Shown in pieces: positions 7,425 through 15,881 of a DNA stretch of 37,927 bases. The stretch covers positions 1 to 37,927 of the IMG/VR virus record IMGVR_UViG_3300028840_000127; one strand, given 5' to 3'. A program made the translations under genes and the position numbers. Position 1 is the first letter of the stretch, and every line of letters begins with the position of its first letter. This stretch comes from a virus. Below the pieces are notes generated by a model. It did no database searches. It was given only the letters and a program-made list of their open reading frames with translations, and was not told the origin of the DNA.

Positions 7425-8690
7425 TTAGCTTTGGCCGAACAACACGACACCAGCCATCTCGGGGTTGCACATGGTCACACCAAAGAACGTATCAAGACGA
7501 TACTTGGTGACGCGTGTGTCAATCTCGTACTGCTTGGTCAACGTCAGCTCAATGCCCTGCTCTGAAGTGTAACGAAGCATGGTGGCGCCGTCTGGGTTGC
7601 CAGCGTACCGACCTGGCATCAACTCGATGGAGTCTTTGTGCCAGAATGGGTTGATGGCAGCAGCGGTCACGTTCAGCCAAACGACAGCAGCAGTGTTGGA
7701 CACGCTGTTGGCGACGCAGTTCTGGTATTGAACCTCGGCATCACTCGGCGTGGTTGACGCAGAGATGATCGGGGGGCTGATAACCAGGCTGGTGCTAGTG
7801 GGCACTGAGATAACTCGGAAAGTCTTGAGCTGGCCAGTGTCCTGCTTGGTGATGTGGTGAACGCTGTTGATGCCGGCGATGGTGAAGCAGTCGCCTGCAA
7901 GAACGCCAGTGTTGGTGGTGCAGCTAATGGTCTGGGTGCGGTTATCGACGTTGATCTGGCCGCCAACAGAAGTGCTGGTAGACTGGGGAACGTAGTCGAT
8001 GTTGGCGCCGTCAGTATCAATAGTGATAGTGGCGGTTTGAGCCAGGATACGGTTAGCGTAGTCCATCTTGTAAGTTTCAAAGCCAGACACAGTGCCAACG
8101 TAAGCCTTCTCGTAGGCTGTTGTGGGCTTCTGGTTCATGGTCTGACGGGAAGCCAGGTTGCTGGCCATACCGTTGTAGTCGCGGCTTGACAGCGCCAGGT
8201 AACGATTGTCGGACATTACGCCCAGCTCGTTAAAGGCGGCATCGCACTCAGCAACGTCATCGAAGCCAGAGGCTGCAGCGGTACGCTTAACGACCACAGT
8301 GCCCTGTGCTGCTGCGACGTTCATAACAGCGATGTTGATGTCAGATGCCAGACGCTGCTGGGCACCCTTGGCGATGTTGCCTTCCTGCAGGGCGTCGCGC
8401 AATTGCTTGGCGTCCAGAGTCCAGGGGGCGGTCTTGTTGAAGCCCAGGGTTGCAGGTACAGACAGTTGCGTCACGTCCTGGTACAGCGAGCTGATGTTGG
8501 TGCGTGGGGCACCGTCAACAGACGACATGATGTAGGGCATTGGGCGCCAGATGGTATCGTTTGCACGCTCCATCATCTGTGAGTCGGATGTGTAAACAGA
8601 CACGTTACGGCTAAGGACCAGTGCGTCCTCAAAACCCTCGGTCATCTGCTCGAACGCTACGCGTTCTTCTTTGGAAAATTCGTTAGCCAT
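7425..8690 (-). CDS. Major coat protein, P22 gp5-like
   Basis: A 421-residue protein close to the 430 residues of P22 gp5. It shares the N-terminal NTIWRPMPYIM element (compare NTIWMPVEQES in P22), an inserted domain around residues 220-330 with a VDNRTQTISCTTNTGVLAGD segment (compare [20 protein letters not shown]), and a C-terminal FFGVTMCNPEMAGVVL (compare LWYGVNATRPEAIGVGL). It builds the T=7-type HK97-fold shell on the scaffold encoded just upstream. The ATG at 8690 lies 27 bases after the scaffold stop. A hairpin follows the gene. Confidence 0.92.
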   Translation of the reverse strand: MANEFSKEERVAFEQMTEGFEDALVLSRNVSVYTSDSQMMERANDTIWRPMPYIMSSVDGAPRTNISSLYQDVTQLSVPATLGFNKTAPWTLDAKQLRDALQEGNIAKGAQQRLASDINIAVMNVAAAQGTVVVKRTAAASGFDDVAECDAAFNELGVMSDNRYLALSSRDYNGMASNLASRQTMNQKPTTAYEKAYVGTVSGFETYKMDYANRILAQTATITIDTDGANIDYVPQSTSTSVGGQINVDNRTQTISCTTNTGVLAGDCFTIAGINSVHHITKQDTGQLKTFRVISVPTSTSLVISPPIISASTTPSDAEVQYQNCVANSVSNTAAVVWLNVTAAAINPFWHKDSIELMPGRYAGNPDGATMLRYTSEQGIELTLTKQYEIDTRVTKYRLDTFFGVTMCNPEMAGVVLFGQS

Positions 8691-8717
8691 GTTATTGATT
8701 CCTATAAATTAAGTTGC

Positions 8718-9596
8718 TTAACTACCCGCACGCTTGCTGCGCTTGTAAGCGGTGACCTTTGAATAGTCGCCGCTTTTTTCCGCTTGAGCGCGTAATCGTT
8801 CTAAGTTTGAGTCAACCGTTCCCGACTTCATGGCCTTGCCTGTGATAGTCGATTCCGGTTTCGTGCTTGCCTTCCTGTTCGTTACTTTCAACTGTGTCTC
8901 CAGCTTCGCAACAGCGAAGGCAAACTTCACGGGGTCTTTTATGGATGCAATTTCCTTAGCCTTCTTGGGGTTCTTCCCCAGGGCGTACACGACCAGCGCG
9001 GGGTTGTCAGCGCCCTGCAGGATCATACCCTGCTGGGTGTTGCTCAACTCGTCCTGCACAACTGTCTCGGCGTCTTCAAAGTCCTTGACCTTGAGCGTCT
9101 TGCGGTGTTCGCCGTAGGTGGCCAAGGTGGCGTTCCAGGCGTCTTGTTGACTACGCCGTTCTGCTTCCTGCCTTTCCTGCTGCGCTTCAACCGCTTTTTT
9201 CCGGTCAAACCAGTCGGTCAGTTGCTGCTCGTATAAATCAGAATCGTAATCAGCGGCCTCAATGGTCGGCTTCTTGCCCAGTTCTACGGTCTTTGGTTGT
9301 ACCGTGCTGGAAAGTTTGGCCAGTTGGTCCTTGAGTTGCTTATTCTCCCTCTGCTGCTCTCTGTGGCTCTTGCGTAGGTCTCGGACCCACTCAGGTGCCT
9401 TTGCATCGTCCTCTGGGGGTGGCGACTCCCCCGCAATCTCAATGACAACGTCGTCCTCATCACCTTCTTCGTCTTCTGAGTCTACGTCGGCGCCCACCTC
9501 GTCGGCTTCTTCCTCATCGTCTACCTCAGTTTCTGAGTCTATTTCGGTGTCTAGTTCTTCGTCATCATCCTCAATAATTTCTGCCTGGTTATTCAT
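8718..9596 (-). CDS. Scaffolding protein, P22 gp8-like
   Basis: A 292-residue protein (P22 gp8 has 303) immediately before the coat gene. The first ~55 residues are almost entirely Asp/Glu. A central region of predicted coiled coil follows (residues ~75-170, with RKSHREQQRENKQLK). The C-terminus is a short basic helix-turn region (EKSGDYSKVTAYKRSKRAGS), as expected for the coat-binding end of gp8-type scaffolds. It directs procapsid assembly and leaves the head before or during packaging. The extreme acidity may also exclude DNA. The ATG at 9596 is preceded by a promoter-like sequence. Confidence 0.85.
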   Translation of the reverse strand: MNNQAEIIEDDDEELDTEIDSETEVDDEEEADEVGADVDSEDEEGDEDDVVIEIAGESPPPEDDAKAPEWVRDLRKSHREQQRENKQLKDQLAKLSSTVQPKTVELGKKPTIEAADYDSDLYEQQLTDWFDRKKAVEAQQERQEAERRSQQDAWNATLATYGEHRKTLKVKDFEDAETVVQDELSNTQQGMILQGADNPALVVYALGKNPKKAKEIASIKDPVKFAFAVAKLETQLKVTNRKASTKPESTITGKAMKSGTVDSNLERLRAQAEKSGDYSKVTAYKRSKRAGS

Positions 9597-9650
9597 TGTG
9601 ACCCCAATCTACTCACCCAAAGACACGGCGGGTGGAAGCCGTTAAATGCA

Positions 9651-9679
9651 ATAATAACACTATTGGTCAAATACACCAA
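9651..9679 (-). promoter_or_regulatory. Candidate promoter for scaffold-coat genes
   Basis: Reading the minus strand, TTGGTG (9679-9674) stands 17 bases before TATTAT (9656-9651), about 50 bases ahead of the scaffold ATG. The -10 matches the sigma-70 consensus in five of six positions; the -35 matches in three. The surrounding 80 bases are AT-rich and gene-free. A separate promoter would let coat and scaffold exceed portal levels. This is a sequence match only. Confidence 0.4.
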
Positions 9680-9681
9680 TA
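9661..9681. repeat. 7-base inverted repeat overlapping the candidate promoter
   Basis: TATTGGT and ACCAATA form a perfect inverted repeat around a 7-base spacer. It covers the -35 element and part of the spacer of the putative scaffold promoter. It could be an operator or a small RNA hairpin after the Gln-rich gene, which ends at 9698. There is no T run to make it a standard terminator. Confidence 0.5.
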
Positions 9682-9697
9682 TTTCGTCAATTTTGTG

Positions 9698-10198
9698 CTA
9701 GGGGCGTTGGTACTGTACGCCGCCAGGTTGGAACCCAAGGTATCGCTGCTCAGAATAGAAGTCAGGGTTCCTGAACCTCAACGGCTGGTTGGCCAGTTGC
9801 CCGGCCATGCCCATGTCTTGTTGTGCCGGCATAGCCTGCTGCTGCGGGTTGATTTGCTGCTGGTACTGCTGCTGCATGTACTGCTGGTACTGCATCGGGT
9901 CCATCTGCTGGCCATCTGCAGGCACCTGCTGTTGCTGCTGCTGGTATTGCTGCTGCATCTGCCGCTGGTACTCGTAAGGGTCAACCTGCTGTTGCTGTGG
10001 CGCCATTTGCTGCTGGAACTGCCCCAGCATATATTGCTGGTACTGCATTGGGTCCATCTGCTGCTGTGTTGCCGGGTTGTTCTGGGTGGCGTTGTAGTAG
10101 CCGATGTTAATCGGCGGGATGCTGCCGGCAAAGCTGTTCTGCGTTGACTGCATCATGTTGCCGAAGTTGTCGCCGCCGTACATTGCATTTCCAAACAT
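9698..10198 (-). CDS. Gln-rich, prion-like repeat protein of the head operon
   Basis: A 166-residue protein dominated by Gln, Met, Tyr and Pro. The core unit, close to MDPMQYQQYM followed by Q runs, occurs twice exactly and a third time as VDPYEYQRQM. The N-terminus is Asn/Gly-rich (MFGNAMYGGDNFGNMM) and the C-terminus is a more ordered FRNPDFYSEQRYLGFQPGG. It lies between the ART-GNAT gene and the scaffold, where P22 has no gene. Its composition resembles low-complexity proteins that phase-separate or self-associate. A role in head assembly, or as a packaged internal protein, is inferred from place only. It has a clean ATG start and its own ribosome site (AGGAGAG). Confidence 0.75.
   Translation of the reverse strand: MFGNAMYGGDNFGNMMQSTQNSFAGSIPPINIGYYNATQNNPATQQQMDPMQYQQYMLGQFQQQMAPQQQQVDPYEYQRQMQQQYQQQQQQVPADGQQMDPMQYQQYMQQQYQQQINPQQQAMPAQQDMGMAGQLANQPLRFRNPDFYSEQRYLGFQPGGVQYQRP
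9881..9910. repeat. Internal 30-base direct repeat, copy 1
   Basis: This stretch matches 10034-10063 at 28 of 30 bases and encodes the repeated QQMDPMQYQQ segment of the Gln-rich protein. The two differences are both C/T and silent or nearly so, which suggests recent duplication within the gene or strong constraint on the peptide. Confidence 0.85.
10034..10063. repeat. Internal 30-base direct repeat, copy 2
   Basis: Second copy of the repeat at 9881-9910, differing at two positions, in the same reading frame of the Gln-rich gene. Confidence 0.85.
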
Positions 10199-10216
10199 TG
10201 TGACTCTCCTAGAATT

Positions 10217-12010
10217 CTATATTGGGCTGAGATCCATTAGCGCCTTGGCAAGTTCTTTTTCTCGCTCGCCCAGGTAGTCGTAGCCTTGCCTCATGGCGCC
10301 AAGTATGTAGCTGTCACCTGCCGCCTTTTTAATCGCCGGGACATAGGGCGCGATAGCGCCACCGATACCCTGCATTATTTGCTCGCCGTACTGCTGACCC
10401 TGCTCAGTCCTTGGCTGATAGTTGAAGTAGTCTTCAGTCTCGCGCCTGCCCTGGGCCATTTCTTCGGCGCTGTAGTTAACGCCTGGCACATACCTGTCGG
10501 CGGCGTATCGAGCAATGGCACCAGGTGCCGACAATAATGGCCCGGCCATAGCCGACACAACGTCAGCAGACAGGTCAGCAACCCCGGCAGTCTTCATGAT
10601 GCCGCTGAGTAACTGCTGCTGCACGCTGGTCAAAAGGTCTGGTTCTGGCTGCGTTCGGATGGAGCTGGCAAAGTCCCGATTCGCTTGTTGCATCAGGTCG
10701 CCGCCAGTCGGCGCCAGCATCGCTTCCTCGTCCTCGGCGGCGGGTGGCATCCTGACGCCCATGCCGCCTGTATCGGCGCTGGCGGTTCCTCCTACTGTCG
10801 CTGCGGTGGCCGCGCCAACCGGCTTATACATGGATTCTGATATCTCAAAATCCTTTTTTTTACCTTTGTTCTCTATAAATCCTTGCTCTTTGTAAAACTT
10901 TTTCAGCCGGCTCAAGCTGGTCGCGCCGAAATCCGTAGTTGGCGTGAGAGCTAGAGGCTTTCCTTCTTGGTCTGCGTACTCAGTTAAGTCGCTCACTATT
11001 TGGGCGCCAATGCCGCTGCCTTGCTGATCAGGAGGGACAATCATTTTCGATATGGTTATATTGTTCCCGGCCTCATACACGTCGAGCAATACTTCAGGGT
11101 ATTTGGCTTTTATGGCAGACAACGACTTCCCCGTAGCACTCAACGGCCCAGCCTGGGCTTCCTCCGGTGTAATGGTGCCTGCTGCGATGGCTGCGGCAAT
11201 CGGGACGCTGACGCCGTACTTTTTGGTAATGTCAATCAGCTTGTCGTCGAACACAACGTAGTTGAATGATTGTTTGTCGGGTGATTTGTGCCGGGTAGAT
11301 GCGTCAGCGTATTGGACGCCCTTGATGCCTGCATCCTTGAGCATTTGGGCCGCGTCTTCAGCGCCATCCTCTTCAAGGTATCGAACAAGGTCCATCCCGT
11401 ATGCGTTATCGCGGCGACGCGCTGCAGCATTGATCGCGCCTTCTTCTGCGTACTGATACCAGTCTGTCTTCTTCAACGCGTTCATTACGCTTTCGGACTG
11501 CTCATCAAGTGGCAAATCCCAGTCGATGAACTCATCCGGTGTGGCGTCAATGTTGACCTCGTACATTGAGCCTTTGCTGGTGGTCGTTATGCGCCCTGAG
11601 TCAACCAGTGACTTGATGCGATCAGCTACTTCAGGAAGATCATTATCTGCCGCTGCTCGCATTGCTTGGTCAGCGTCTCCGTACACGCTCAAAAAACCCA
11701 CGGCGTTATTGTATTCTTGGTCTTTTATAGCCAACTCACGGGATTTTGGAGACAGCAAATCTTCTCCGTCTATTTTTACTCTGCTACCTGTACCCGCTTT
11801 TCGGTAACCTTCTGCCGTCTTTTCTCTTTCGGCAAAGTACAGTCCGCGTCCATACGCCTGGGCACCCTCGCCTGTCCCGATCTGGGACGTGCTGAACTCA
11901 TCAAAGCTGTAAGGCGAACCGTGATACGCCCGGATTCCTTCAACGGCAGCCTCATCACCCGCATCAGCACGCTTGGCCAGCTCCGCAAGCGCCCTTGTAA
12001 GTTTAGACAT
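10217..12010 (-). CDS. ADP-ribosyltransferase-like + GNAT-like fusion with ejection-protein-type C-terminus
   Basis: A 597-residue multidomain protein. Residues ~27-262 resemble the ADP-ribosyltransferase-like domain of phage polyvalent proteins: AYHGSPYSFDEF, then YGRGLYFAE, then EVNID and NYVVFDDKLIDI. Residues ~318-395 resemble a GNAT acetyltransferase, with the acetyl-CoA loop PPDQQGSGIGAQIV and a LKKFYKEQGF ending. Residues ~440-597 are low-complexity and helical and include YQPRTEQGQQ, an element also present in the gp16-like ejection protein at 30702. The ATG overlaps the portal stop (TAATG), so it is made with the portal. The likely picture is a virion-carried enzyme delivered into the host to modify proteins. 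Catalysis by either domain is not proven, and the substrate is unknown. Confidence 0.72.
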   Translation of the reverse strand: MSKLTRALAELAKRADAGDEAAVEGIRAYHGSPYSFDEFSTSQIGTGEGAQAYGRGLYFAEREKTAEGYRKAGTGSRVKIDGEDLLSPKSRELAIKDQEYNNAVGFLSVYGDADQAMRAAADNDLPEVADRIKSLVDSGRITTTSKGSMYEVNIDATPDEFIDWDLPLDEQSESVMNALKKTDWYQYAEEGAINAAARRRDNAYGMDLVRYLEEDGAEDAAQMLKDAGIKGVQYADASTRHKSPDKQSFNYVVFDDKLIDITKKYGVSVPIAAAIAAGTITPEEAQAGPLSATGKSLSAIKAKYPEVLLDVYEAGNNITISKMIVPPDQQGSGIGAQIVSDLTEYADQEGKPLALTPTTDFGATSLSRLKKFYKEQGFIENKGKKKDFEISESMYKPVGAATAATVGGTASADTGGMGVRMPPAAEDEEAMLAPTGGDLMQQANRDFASSIRTQPEPDLLTSVQQQLLSGIMKTAGVADLSADVVSAMAGPLLSAPGAIARYAADRYVPGVNYSAEEMAQGRRETEDYFNYQPRTEQGQQYGEQIMQGIGGAIAPYVPAIKKAAGDSYILGAMRQGYDYLGEREKELAKALMDLSPI

Positions 12011-14151
12011 TACTGGCCACCCTGCGCGATGCGGATCAGCTCCTCGGTTGACATGCTCGCCATGTCAGGTTCGCGCTGCGGCATCTGCTGGGGTTGCTGC
12101 GGCATCTGGCCGCCCATCATGCTGCTCATCTCACGGACTTGCTCTGCGGCCTTGATCATGCGCCCCTGGTCCTCTGTCTTGATCTTGCTCAAGGTTTCCA
12201 TCGTGTTGGCCTCGGTCTCTGACGCCTTGGCAACAGACAGCAGGGTATCCGCCTTGGTCTTCTCGGCCTTGGCTGTCTCGTTCAGCGCGGCTGCCTTCAG
12301 GTACTCGGCATTGGCGTCTGGCTGTGCGTTCTGTGCAGCTTCGGCCAGGTCTGCGGCTTCCTGTTCTGACGGCTGGATGACGCCCATCTTGACCAGCTTG
12401 GTGCGGTAATACTTACGCACATCGCCCAAGCCCTCGCCTTCCATGTTCATCATCGCCATCGCGTTGAGGATGGCCATGTTTTCCGGGTCTTGTGTCATCT
12501 GCATCATGGCAGTCAGCGACCGCACCGTGCTGGCACGCTTGCTGGATGATGACGGGCCAACGTCAACGGACAGGTCGAACTTGGCATCGCGCAGGTCGTT
12601 CTCGTACTCGATCTCGCCGGTCTCTGGGTTCAGCATTGGCTTGCCCAGCTCAACCTGGCCGGCCTCATACTCGCTGTTGAGCGTCTTCATCTTGCGCCCG
12701 CTCTCGACCAGGATGTCCTTGGCCATTGACAGCCAGACCTCGCCTGATCGCTTGATGGCCTTGCTCATGTTGCTCATGTAGATGAACGCCTGCATGTCCA
12801 GCCTGGACTGCACCAGCTCGATGGCTTTGCCGCTGACGTTGGGCTGTATCTGCTCACCGGCGTCCTGGCGCCCAAGCAACTCCTGCATGTCCATGTCGGT
12901 GATCTGCAGCAGCGCCGCCATTGCAGGCGGGATCTGTGGCGACTTGGTGTAACCAATCGGGCCGGACGCCATAGCGGCGCCGGTCGCGTCGGTGATCGGG
13001 TTGACCAGCAGGTAAGGGTAATCCTTCAGATTATCCTCGGCCCACATTATCTCATAGCCTGCCACCTGCTCGGGTAGCATGATGGGTTTCTCGACCGTGG
13101 ACAGGGCGCTGATCTCGGCCAGCTTGGATAGCTGCATGTTCTTCAGGCGCTGCACGTCCTTGGCTAGGCGCACATGGCCCATGCACCGCTCGACGTTGTC
13201 AACAAACCACCGCTTGCCGTAGACCATAACGATGGGGATGCACTGCCCGGCGATGTAGCCGCAATCCTCTAGGATCGCGCCGCCAGACATGATGTACTTG
13301 TGGACTTTCTTTTTCTTGGTTTTTTTCTCGCCCGTCTTGCGAGTGCCGATAGCCATCAGCGTATCTTCGAGCATCTCATCGTTCTCGAAGTCGGCGTCGG
13401 TGTACCGCTCCTCCTCGCCTTCTAGGGTGGTGTAGATGTGGACCGTGTGCCGTACTTCCTCGACCTTGTACAGCTCGGCGACATAGACCACGTCGCCAGC
13501 GCACCAGTCGAACTCGGTCATGGTAATGTCTTTGGGCCACGATGCCGGTGAGTCACCCCAGGTCTCCTCGTACTCTGACTCGGTCATGCTGGTCAGCACA
13601 TAGCACCGCTTGGCGTCTGACTTGTCCTGGCGCTTGGCGCCCAGGTCGAAAAACACCGTGCTGTCGGCGTCGTAGATCGGCTCGATGCTGACACGCTGAC
13701 GGTCATCGTCATCGTCTTCGTCGTCCTCGTAAACTGCACGCAGGCGCCAGGCACCTATGCCACCGCCAACAGCCTCCTCGAAAGCGTTGTCGTATGCCTC
13801 GTCGGCGCTGCTAAACTCCTCGTCGGATCGGTATAGCCCGTCGCAGGTATCCGCCAGCTTGTCGTTCTCAGCGCCTTCCTTCGGGATGAAGTCAACCGTG
13901 ATGCGGTTGTTGCGGTACTCGTTGATGATCCGCATGACGCTGAGGTGGACCTTGTTAATCTCCATCTTAGGGCGGTTGGCGAACTGCTCATCAAGCGGGC
14001 CTTCCCACTGGGCGCCGGCAATAGAATAGAACCGGCGATCCTCCAAGCACTGCATTCGCTCATCGCGCACGGCGGACTGGATGTCGTCAAACTCGGTCAG
14101 CGCATCGGCGTGAACTGCCTGCAGGCGTTGTTCTTTAGATTGTCGTGCCAT
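12010..14151 (-). CDS. Portal protein, P22 gp1-like
   Basis: A 713-residue protein (P22 gp1 has 725) that lies directly after the large terminase. It has the P22-type portal opening, with QRLQAVHADALTEFDDI and a DRRFYSIAGAQWEG element, then MRIINEYRNNRITVDFIP. An acidic loop around residues 145-153 and a long C-terminal helical region of the barrel type (residues ~590-690, Ala/Glu/Lys-rich) follow. It forms the dodecameric DNA channel at one head vertex and docks the terminase and gp4. The ATG is at 14151, 36 bases past the terminase stop. The end is Gln/Met/Pro-rich (GGQMPQQPQQMPQ). Confidence 0.92.
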   Translation of the reverse strand: MARQSKEQRLQAVHADALTEFDDIQSAVRDERMQCLEDRRFYSIAGAQWEGPLDEQFANRPKMEINKVHLSVMRIINEYRNNRITVDFIPKEGAENDKLADTCDGLYRSDEEFSSADEAYDNAFEEAVGGGIGAWRLRAVYEDDEDDDDDRQRVSIEPIYDADSTVFFDLGAKRQDKSDAKRCYVLTSMTESEYEETWGDSPASWPKDITMTEFDWCAGDVVYVAELYKVEEVRHTVHIYTTLEGEEERYTDADFENDEMLEDTLMAIGTRKTGEKKTKKKKVHKYIMSGGAILEDCGYIAGQCIPIVMVYGKRWFVDNVERCMGHVRLAKDVQRLKNMQLSKLAEISALSTVEKPIMLPEQVAGYEIMWAEDNLKDYPYLLVNPITDATGAAMASGPIGYTKSPQIPPAMAALLQITDMDMQELLGRQDAGEQIQPNVSGKAIELVQSRLDMQAFIYMSNMSKAIKRSGEVWLSMAKDILVESGRKMKTLNSEYEAGQVELGKPMLNPETGEIEYENDLRDAKFDLSVDVGPSSSSKRASTVRSLTAMMQMTQDPENMAILNAMAMMNMEGEGLGDVRKYYRTKLVKMGVIQPSEQEAADLAEAAQNAQPDANAEYLKAAALNETAKAEKTKADTLLSVAKASETEANTMETLSKIKTEDQGRMIKAAEQVREMSSMMGGQMPQQPQQMPQREPDMASMSTEELIRIAQGGQ

Positions 14152-14187
14152 TGGGAATCCTCTCGATTGGCAGCATTATCTCATCAT

Positions 14188-15420
14188 CTACCAGCGATTG
14201 ACAGTAGGCACTGGTCGTGCTTGCGGTTTCGCAACTGCGGCACCTCGGCGTACAGCCTCGACAGCATAGCGCAAGGCGTCTATGACGTGGTTGTTCTTGT
14301 CGCTAAGTATCGGCAGCACCGCGTCTGTCAACGGGTTTGTCTTGTAGCTGTACAGCGTCAGCTCATCAATGACGTGCTGGCAGCTTGGATGCACCACGAT
14401 GTCATAAGACTTCAGGAACTCGATGCCATCCTCGACGCTACCGGCGCCCTTGACGCTGGGCATGATCTTGGGAAAGCCGTTCTTGCGCATATGGCTGATA
14501 GTCTCTGGCCTGGATGAGTCGGCAACGATGGGCCACTTCTCCGACTGGTCCACGGTGTAGAACAGGTCGGGCGTATCCATGATCTCGCAGCCTACCTGAT
14601 AAGCCTCTTGGTCGATGTACAGCGTCCTGCCCACCAGGTAGCATCGCACCAGCGCCGTTGGGTCAGCAGCATAGCCCCAGTCGGCGCCAAACCGGAACAT
14701 GGCATCAGCCGGTGTGTCGAACTCCTCGACGCGCCAGTTGTTGAACACGCGTGACTGGCTATTCTTGACGTAACCGCCAAGCCAGACGTGACCATACTTG
14801 TCGGGATCTCGGTCTCGGTCGTACTCCATCTCAGCCCGCAGCACGTCGGGGAACCACGGGTTGCTGCTGAAGTTGACCTCCTGCACGATGGCGCCGTCAG
14901 GCGGGTTAGGTCCACGCAACAGCATGTCGATTGGATCAGTCGGCAGGTGCGGGTTCCAAGTGAACCACAGCTCTGAGCCTGGCTTGCGTATCGTTGGCCT
15001 CAGCAGGTCCAGGCTGCGCTGCGATAGGCTACTGGCCTCCTCCGACCAGCAGCAGTCAAAGCCTTCCAAAGACTTAATCGACTCGCCAGTGTGGTTCTGC
15101 ATACCGGCGAAGATAATCACACCTGGGCCACGCGTAGATTTGATCTGGGTCTCCTGCACCTCGAAATAAGAGCCAACGCCCATTGCTTTGATCTTGTCTT
15201 CCAGCAGGCGCTTGACGGACATCTTGATGGACTTCTGGACTTCCCGGACACAGACCGTGTTCTTTGCCGGGTTCATGACGTGTTCTTCAATGACCATCTC
15301 GCCAAAGCCCCAACTCTTGCCAGAACCCCTTCCTCCATGTGCCGCCTTGTACCGAGCAGGTTGCAGCAGCGGCACCATCCACTTAGGCGTAAGTATCTCC
15401 AGGTTGCTGGCTGGTTTCAC
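14188..15420 (-). CDS. Large terminase subunit (ATPase + nuclease)
   Basis: This 410-residue protein translocates and cuts DNA during head filling. The N-terminal ATPase shows Walker A GGRGSGKS at residues 29-36 and a Walker B-like stretch FDCCWSEEAS at 121-130, whose Glu pair supplies the catalytic carboxylate. The C-terminal RNase H-like nuclease has acidic residues at Asp247 (FGADWGY), Asp301 (VADSSRPE) and Asp381 (HVIDALRYA). The pattern is of the PBSX/Sf6 gp2 type, which usually packages by headful. It begins with GTG at 15420, overlapping the small-subunit stop as GTGA, so synthesis of the two subunits is coupled. Confidence 0.93.
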   Translation of the reverse strand: MKPASNLEILTPKWMVPLLQPARYKAAHGGRGSGKSWGFGEMVIEEHVMNPAKNTVCVREVQKSIKMSVKRLLEDKIKAMGVGSYFEVQETQIKSTRGPGVIIFAGMQNHTGESIKSLEGFDCCWSEEASSLSQRSLDLLRPTIRKPGSELWFTWNPHLPTDPIDMLLRGPNPPDGAIVQEVNFSSNPWFPDVLRAEMEYDRDRDPDKYGHVWLGGYVKNSQSRVFNNWRVEEFDTPADAMFRFGADWGYAADPTALVRCYLVGRTLYIDQEAYQVGCEIMDTPDLFYTVDQSEKWPIVADSSRPETISHMRKNGFPKIMPSVKGAGSVEDGIEFLKSYDIVVHPSCQHVIDELTLYSYKTNPLTDAVLPILSDKNNHVIDALRYAVEAVRRGAAVAKPQARPVPTVNRW

Positions 15421-15848
15421 TCAACAACCTTGCGGGTGATCTGCTGAATCATCAGCGGGTTATCCGCATCGCCAGCGACCTGTAGCTTGTCGCCGTACTG
15501 CTTCGAGGCCAGCTTCGATAGCAGCCACTTGCGGCTGTCGATCTGCAAGCGCTGCTTCTGCACGGCGCCAGAATCTGTCGCGCCGCTATCTGTCGAGCCA
15601 ACGGGTTCATCGGCTATGGACATGATCTCATCGGCCCAGTAAGCGTGCAAAGCATCGCGTGCTTTTGCGTAATGTTCATTTAGAATTGGGTCTTCGTTCG
15701 TCCACAGCAAAAACGTGGTTGGAATAATGCCTTGCGCTGCGCACGACTTGCGAAGCGACAACCCTTCGTGCATACCGTCAAGGACTGCCTTGCCGACTAC
15801 TTTCCGGTCATACTTCTTAGCTCGTACTTGTTTTGGTTTCGCAACCAT
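15417..15848 (-). CDS. Small terminase subunit
   Basis: A 143-residue DNA-packaging initiator with a basic N-terminus (MVAKPKQVRAKKYDRKVV) and a helix-turn-helix-like region (GLSLRKSCAAQGIIPTTFLLW). A Lys/Gln-rich C-terminal half follows, in the pattern of Sf6/phage small terminases. It would form a ring that recognises the pac site and loads the large subunit. I chose the ATG at 15848 because AGGAGG lies 7 bases before it. A longer frame from 15869 would put that site inside the gene. The AT-rich, repeat-filled region upstream may hold the late promoter and possibly pac. Confidence 0.85.
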   Translation of the reverse strand: MVAKPKQVRAKKYDRKVVGKAVLDGMHEGLSLRKSCAAQGIIPTTFLLWTNEDPILNEHYAKARDALHAYWADEIMSIADEPVGSTDSGATDSGAVQKQRLQIDSRKWLLSKLASKQYGDKLQVAGDADNPLMIQQITRKVVE

Positions 15849-15881
15849 ATCATTTCCTCCTGCCGTCATCGGCGCCAGGTT

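Noticed and set aside
9262-9645. Plus-strand Ser-rich frame opposite the scaffold
   Set aside because: It is the complement of the Asp/Glu-rich N-terminus of the scaffold (GAN/GAR read in reverse as Ser/Phe codons) and has no independent support.
9840-10070. CRISPR-like or tandem repeat array (CTG/CAG-rich)
   Set aside because: The repeats are coding (Gln/Met/Tyr) in one frame, without regular spacers or palindromic units.
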